A DNA stretch of 64,000 bases, from the NCBI GenBank assembly GCA_011525035.1, contig WTIZ01000021.1, positions 24,236-88,235 of the forward strand, written 5' to 3'. The notes beneath the pieces are model-generated. The model had not been told where the DNA came from and ran no database searches. It saw only the letters and a list, made by a program, of their open reading frames with translations. Below, one piece after another: positions 60,668 through 64,000 of the stretch. The translations under genes were made by a program, and so were the position numbers. Each line of letters begins with the position of its first letter. Positions within the stretch are counted from its first letter, which is position 1. Source of the DNA: Cryomorphaceae bacterium (GTDB lineage: Bacteria > Bacteroidota > Bacteroidia > Flavobacteriales > Schleiferiaceae).

Positions 60668-62005
60668 ATGAAGATTACAGTAATCGGCACTGGCTATGTA
60701 GGTTTAGTTACGGGCGCATGTCTTTCGGACGTGGGCATCGAGGTAACCTGTGTGGATATTGATCAGAAGAAGATTGACGGCCTGAAGAACGGCATCCTTC
60801 CGATCTATGAACCGGGCTTAAAAGAGATTGTTGAGCGCAACTATGCCAAGGGCCGGTTGAACTTTTCTACCGATCTAAGCGAAGCCATCCAAGGTTCAGC
60901 AGCTGCTTTTATTGCTGTGGGTACCCCTCCAGGGGAAGACGGTTCTGCAGATTTGAAGTACGTACTTGCTGTGGCCGATCAGATCGGAAAGACCATGACC
61001 GATTACCTGGTGGTGATCACAAAATCGACGGTACCCGTGGGTACTGCTGAAAAGGTACGTGGCGCGGTCGCCAACGCATTGGACCTGCGCGATGTAGATT
61101 TCGGTTTTGACGTGGCTTCGAACCCAGAGTTCTTGAAAGAAGGCGCGGCTATTGACGACTTCATGAAGCCCGACCGCATCGTGGTGGGCGTGGATAGCGA
61201 CGACGCACAGAAAATCATGGACAAGCTCTACCGTCCGTTTACTTTGAACGGTCACCCGGTAATCTTTATGGACATCCCTTCTGCGGAGATGACCAAATAT
61301 GCAGCGAACGCCATGTTGGCGACGAAGATTTCCTTCATGAACGACATTGCCAACCTGTGTGAGAAGATGGGTGCCGATGTGAACTGGGTGCGCAAGGGCA
61401 TTGGTTCAGATCCAAGAATTGGCAACAAGTTCATCTACCCGGGTATTGGGTATGGAGGCTCTTGTTTCCCTAAAGATGTAAAAGCATTGGCGCGTACGGG
61501 CCGAGAAAACGGACACACCATGCGTATCCTCGAAGCTGTTGAGGCAGTGAACGACGATCAGAAGAGTGTGCTGTTCAATAAAATCAACGCCTACTTCGGT
61601 GGCGAGCTTCAAGGCAAGACTGTTGCTTTCTGGGGACTGTCGTTTAAGCCGAATACGGACGACATGCGCGAGGCGCCGTCCATCGTATTGGCGAACCTTC
61701 TACTCAAAGCGGGTGCAAACGTTCGCGCGTACGACCCGGTCGCTATGGAGGAGGCCAAGCACGATTTGGGCGATACCATCACCTACTGCGAGAGCGATAT
61801 GGATGCGGTTCAGGGTGCAGATGCTTTGGCACTGATCACCGAATGGACCGAGTTCCGCGTACCCAACTGGGAGAAAGTGGGCGCTGCCATGAAGACCAAG
61901 GTGGTCTTTGACGGCCGTAACCTCTACCGCAGCGCGATTGTGGCGGAAGCAGGTTTTGATTATTACGGAATAGGAATGGGCGAAAACATCGCTGAAAAAG
62001 CATAA
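60668..62005 (+). CDS. ugd: UDP-glucose 6-dehydrogenase
   Basis: Oxidises UDP-glucose to UDP-glucuronate with NAD+. 445 residues. Rossmann motif [13 protein letters not shown] at the start, [22 protein letters not shown], the catalytic cysteine in [13 protein letters not shown] and the second Rossmann domain [16 protein letters not shown]. First gene of the ugd-UXS-galE sugar-nucleotide run; product feeds the next enzyme. Confidence 0.97.
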   Translation: MKITVIGTGYVGLVTGACLSDVGIEVTCVDIDQKKIDGLKNGILPIYEPGLKEIVERNYAKGRLNFSTDLSEAIQGSAAAFIAVGTPPGEDGSADLKYVLAVADQIGKTMTDYLVVITKSTVPVGTAEKVRGAVANALDLRDVDFGFDVASNPEFLKEGAAIDDFMKPDRIVVGVDSDDAQKIMDKLYRPFTLNGHPVIFMDIPSAEMTKYAANAMLATKISFMNDIANLCEKMGADVNWVRKGIGSDPRIGNKFIYPGIGYGGSCFPKDVKALARTGRENGHTMRILEAVEAVNDDQKSVLFNKINAYFGGELQGKTVAFWGLSFKPNTDDMREAPSIVLANLLLKAGANVRAYDPVAMEEAKHDLGDTITYCESDMDAVQGADALALITEWTEFRVPNWEKVGAAMKTKVVFDGRNLYRSAIVAEAGFDYYGIGMGENIAEKA

Positions 62006-62008
62006 GCA

Positions 62009-62995
62009 ATGCCAAGAGTACTCATCACAGGAGCTGCAGGATTTTTAGGATCACACCTCTGTGACCGATTCATTGCCGAAGGCATGGATGTACTGGGCAT
62101 GGACAACCTCATTACGGGGAACATGGAGAATTTGGAGCACCTGATGGGTCATCCAAAGTTCACCTTCTTCAACAACGATGTAAGCAACTTCGTACACGTT
62201 CCGGGAGAATTGGACTACATCCTCCACTTTGCCTCACCGGCCTCTCCTATCGATTACTTAAAGATCCCGATTCAAACTTTGAAAGTGAGTTCTTTGGGAA
62301 CACACAACCTGTTAGGACTTGCCTTGAATAAAAAGGCACGTATTCTCGTGGCTTCTACTTCGGAGGTGTACGGTGACCCCTTGGTCCACCCGCAGACTGA
62401 AGAGTACTGGGGCAATGTGAATCCAGTGGGACCACGTGGGGTATATGATGAAGCAAAGCGCTTCATGGAGGCTATGACTATGGCCTACCACACCTACCAC
62501 GGGCTAGAAACACGAATCGTGCGCATCTTCAACACCTACGGTCCTCGAATGCGATTGAACGACGGCCGTGTATTGCCTGCCTTTATCGGACAAGCATTGC
62601 GCGGTGAAGATTTAACCATCTTCGGTGACGGTTCTCAAACCCGCTCGTTCTGTTATGTGGACGACCTCATTGAGGGCATCTACCGTTTGCTCATGAGCGA
62701 CCATGCCGAACCCGTAAACATTGGTAACCCGCACGAGATCACCATCTCAGATTTTGCCGAAGAGATCATTAAGCTCACCGGAACCACACAAAAAGTGGTG
62801 TACCAGCCGTTACCGGTCAATGACCCGATGCAGCGCCAGCCGGACATCAGCAAGGCGAAATCTATCTTGGACTGGGAACCAAAGGTGATGCGCGACGAAG
62901 GGTTGGAGAAAACCTATGCGTGGTTTAAGAGCCTGCCGGAAGATCGACTGTACCGAAAAGAACATAGAGACTTCAAAGCCTACAAAAGAAAGTAA
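62009..62995 (+). CDS. UDP-glucuronate decarboxylase (UXS type)
   Basis: SDR-family enzyme that converts UDP-glucuronate to UDP-xylose. 328 residues. Cofactor motif [11 protein letters not shown], catalytic YDEAK (Tyr-x3-Lys), TSEVYGDP and the UXS-type [15 protein letters not shown]. Strong similarity to plant and bacterial UXS, so preferred over a plain epimerase. Starts 3 bases after ugd. Confidence 0.92.
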   Translation: MPRVLITGAAGFLGSHLCDRFIAEGMDVLGMDNLITGNMENLEHLMGHPKFTFFNNDVSNFVHVPGELDYILHFASPASPIDYLKIPIQTLKVSSLGTHNLLGLALNKKARILVASTSEVYGDPLVHPQTEEYWGNVNPVGPRGVYDEAKRFMEAMTMAYHTYHGLETRIVRIFNTYGPRMRLNDGRVLPAFIGQALRGEDLTIFGDGSQTRSFCYVDDLIEGIYRLLMSDHAEPVNIGNPHEITISDFAEEIIKLTGTTQKVVYQPLPVNDPMQRQPDISKAKSILDWEPKVMRDEGLEKTYAWFKSLPEDRLYRKEHRDFKAYKRK

Positions 62996-63002
62996 CCAAA
63001 CC

Positions 63003-64000
63003 ATGAACCAAATATTAATCACAGGCGGACTAGGCTACATCGGTTCCCATACCGTGGTGGAGATGATTGCCGCAGGTTATGAACCTGTTGTCATCGACAA
63101 CTTAAGCGAAAGCCCCATTGAGGTCAAGGACCGCATTGAAAAAATAGTGGGCAGGGAAATCACCTTCCGACAAGTTGAACTCTGCGACCGCGCTGCAGTA
63201 GATGCCGTGTTTGAAGAGTTCCCGGATATTTCAGGGGTCATTCACTTTGCCGCTTTCCTCTTGGTAAATGAAAGCGTTGAGGCACCGCTCAAGTATTACC
63301 ACAATAATTTGTTGAGTACCGTTAACCTTCTTCAAAGTATGGAGGCCCACGGCATTCGCAACATTGTGTTCTCGAGTTCTTGCACGGTGTATGGCACTCC
63401 AGAAAACCCACATGTGGATGAAAATGCGCCCGTACAACCTGCGGAAAGCCCGTACGGCAATACCAAGAAGATGGGTGAGGAAATCCTCCGTGATACCGCA
63501 GCGACTGGAACCGTGGATGTGTTGAGCTTGCGTTATTTCAATCCTATCGGCGCCCACCCCACAAGTATCATTGGCGAATTCCAAGACGGCGAACCGCATC
63601 ACTTGGTTCCCTACATCACTGAAACTGCCATTGGTAAGCGTAAAGAATTAAAAGTATTCGGGTCCGATTACGATACCCGCGACGGCTCTTGCATTCGAGA
63701 TTACATTCACGTCATTGATATTGCCAAAGCCCATATTTTAGCTGTTCAACATTTGATCGACGGCAAGACCGAAGGATATGATGTGATCAATCTGGGATCT
63801 GGAAACGGATCGACGGTGTTGGAAATGATTAGTGCTTTTGAACGTGCCACTGGAATTGCTATTCCATATAGCCTAGCGCCACGTCGCGCTGGGGATGTAC
63901 CTGCGGTATACGCGAACATTGGTAAGGCACAGCGCGTTTTGAATTGGACCCCAGAAAAAAGCTTAGAAGATATGCTTCGTGATGCTTGGAATTTTGAGCA
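63003..64000 (+). CDS. galE: UDP-glucose 4-epimerase (3' end beyond window)
   Basis: Interconverts UDP-glucose and UDP-galactose. 332 codons are visible without a stop; the family is about 338, so only a few residues are lost at the right edge. GGLGYIGSHTV cofactor motif, SSCTVYG (catalytic Ser), YGNTKKMGE (Tyr-x3-Lys) and HLVPYI. Seven bases after the UXS gene. Completes a hexose precursor supply operon for exopolysaccharide or LPS. Confidence 0.96.
   Translation, partial: MNQILITGGLGYIGSHTVVEMIAAGYEPVVIDNLSESPIEVKDRIEKIVGREITFRQVELCDRAAVDAVFEEFPDISGVIHFAAFLLVNESVEAPLKYYHNNLLSTVNLLQSMEAHGIRNIVFSSSCTVYGTPENPHVDENAPVQPAESPYGNTKKMGEEILRDTAATGTVDVLSLRYFNPIGAHPTSIIGEFQDGEPHHLVPYITETAIGKRKELKVFGSDYDTRDGSCIRDYIHVIDIAKAHILAVQHLIDGKTEGYDVINLGSGNGSTVLEMISAFERATGIAIPYSLAPRRAGDVPAVYANIGKAQRVLNWTPEKSLEDMLRDAWNFE

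Noticed and set aside
63003..64000. Truncated galE pseudogene
   Set aside because: The frame is open to the window edge; it is cut by the window, not degraded.

Overview
The window is a dense, gene-complete piece of a Bacteroidota chromosome, most likely order Flavobacteriales (a Cryomorphaceae- or Schleiferiaceae-like marine bacterium is my guess; the family is not resolved). Reasons: a full-length SprA, the giant translocon of the type IX secretion system (T9SS); two proteins with T9SS type A sorting tails; alternative complex III plus a cytochrome oxidase; the flavobacterial gene order ruvA-sprA-gcvH-vanZ-tonB; DUF6029, Omp28 and DUF3050 families; and seven intergenic matches to the Bacteroidota -7 promoter element TAnnTTTG. 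No phage, insertion sequence, CRISPR array or genomic island was seen. No stretch above 300 bases lacks a gene, and almost every gene is ordinary core metabolism.

Layout. 1-1575: a phosphate transporter cut by the left edge, divergent from a DUF255/YyaL-like thioredoxin protein and 3-methyladenine glycosylase (tag). 4.25-7.6 kb: tsaB, a MacA-like adaptor and a TolC-like channel. 7.66-11.85 kb: cytochrome oxidase accessory cluster (ctaB, two subunit III proteins, subunit IV, SCO, DUF420 and a small CxxC membrane protein). 11.9-15.5 kb: cysQ, three unequal TonB-domain proteins, VanZ, gcvH. 15.5-23.4 kb: sprA and ruvA. 23.5-29.3 kb: two T9SS cargo proteins, then a TlpA-like thioredoxin, a DUF6029 barrel and an Omp28 lipoprotein. 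29.3-31.2 kb: queG, ruvB. 31.3-42.4 kb: one transcription unit actA-B-C-D-E-F-ctaC-ctaD, encoding alternative complex III and oxidase subunits II and I. 42.6-45 kb: SPOR protein, DUF3089 hydrolase, thioredoxin and two rhodaneses. 45-48.4 kb: M13 peptidase, dihydrofolate reductase, thymidylate synthase. 48.5-48.7 kb: tRNA-Leu and tRNA-Gly. 48.8-60.6 kb: mutS, rRNA/tRNA methyltransferase, folK, sppA, yhhQ, DUF2797, GH3, DUF3050, deoxynucleoside kinase, waaA and an outer-membrane protein. 60.7-64 kb: ugd, UDP-glucuronate decarboxylase and galE (cut by the right edge).

How the genes work together. The largest theme is aerobic respiration: quinol is oxidised by the Act complex, electrons pass through its c-type cytochromes to the oxidase of ctaC/ctaD, and the separate 7.7-11.9 kb cluster supplies heme O, subunits III/IV and copper insertion. 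A second theme is the cell surface: SprA exports T9SS cargo, TonB proteins energise outer-membrane uptake, and waaA plus ugd/UXS/galE supply LPS or exopolysaccharide precursors. A third theme is folate and nucleotide supply (folA, thyA, folK, deoxynucleoside kinase).

The most interesting candidates are (i) the 24.3-29.3 kb group, where three exported proteins each carry a thioredoxin-type CxxC next to an outer-membrane barrel, a possible extracytoplasmic thiol-redox system; (ii) the fact that all seven convergent gene pairs overlap at their 3' ends; (iii) interlocked start codons of folK and sppA; and (iv) a histidine-rich tandem repeat in ActF. These are inferences from sequence only; I did not find strong evidence for an entirely new system.
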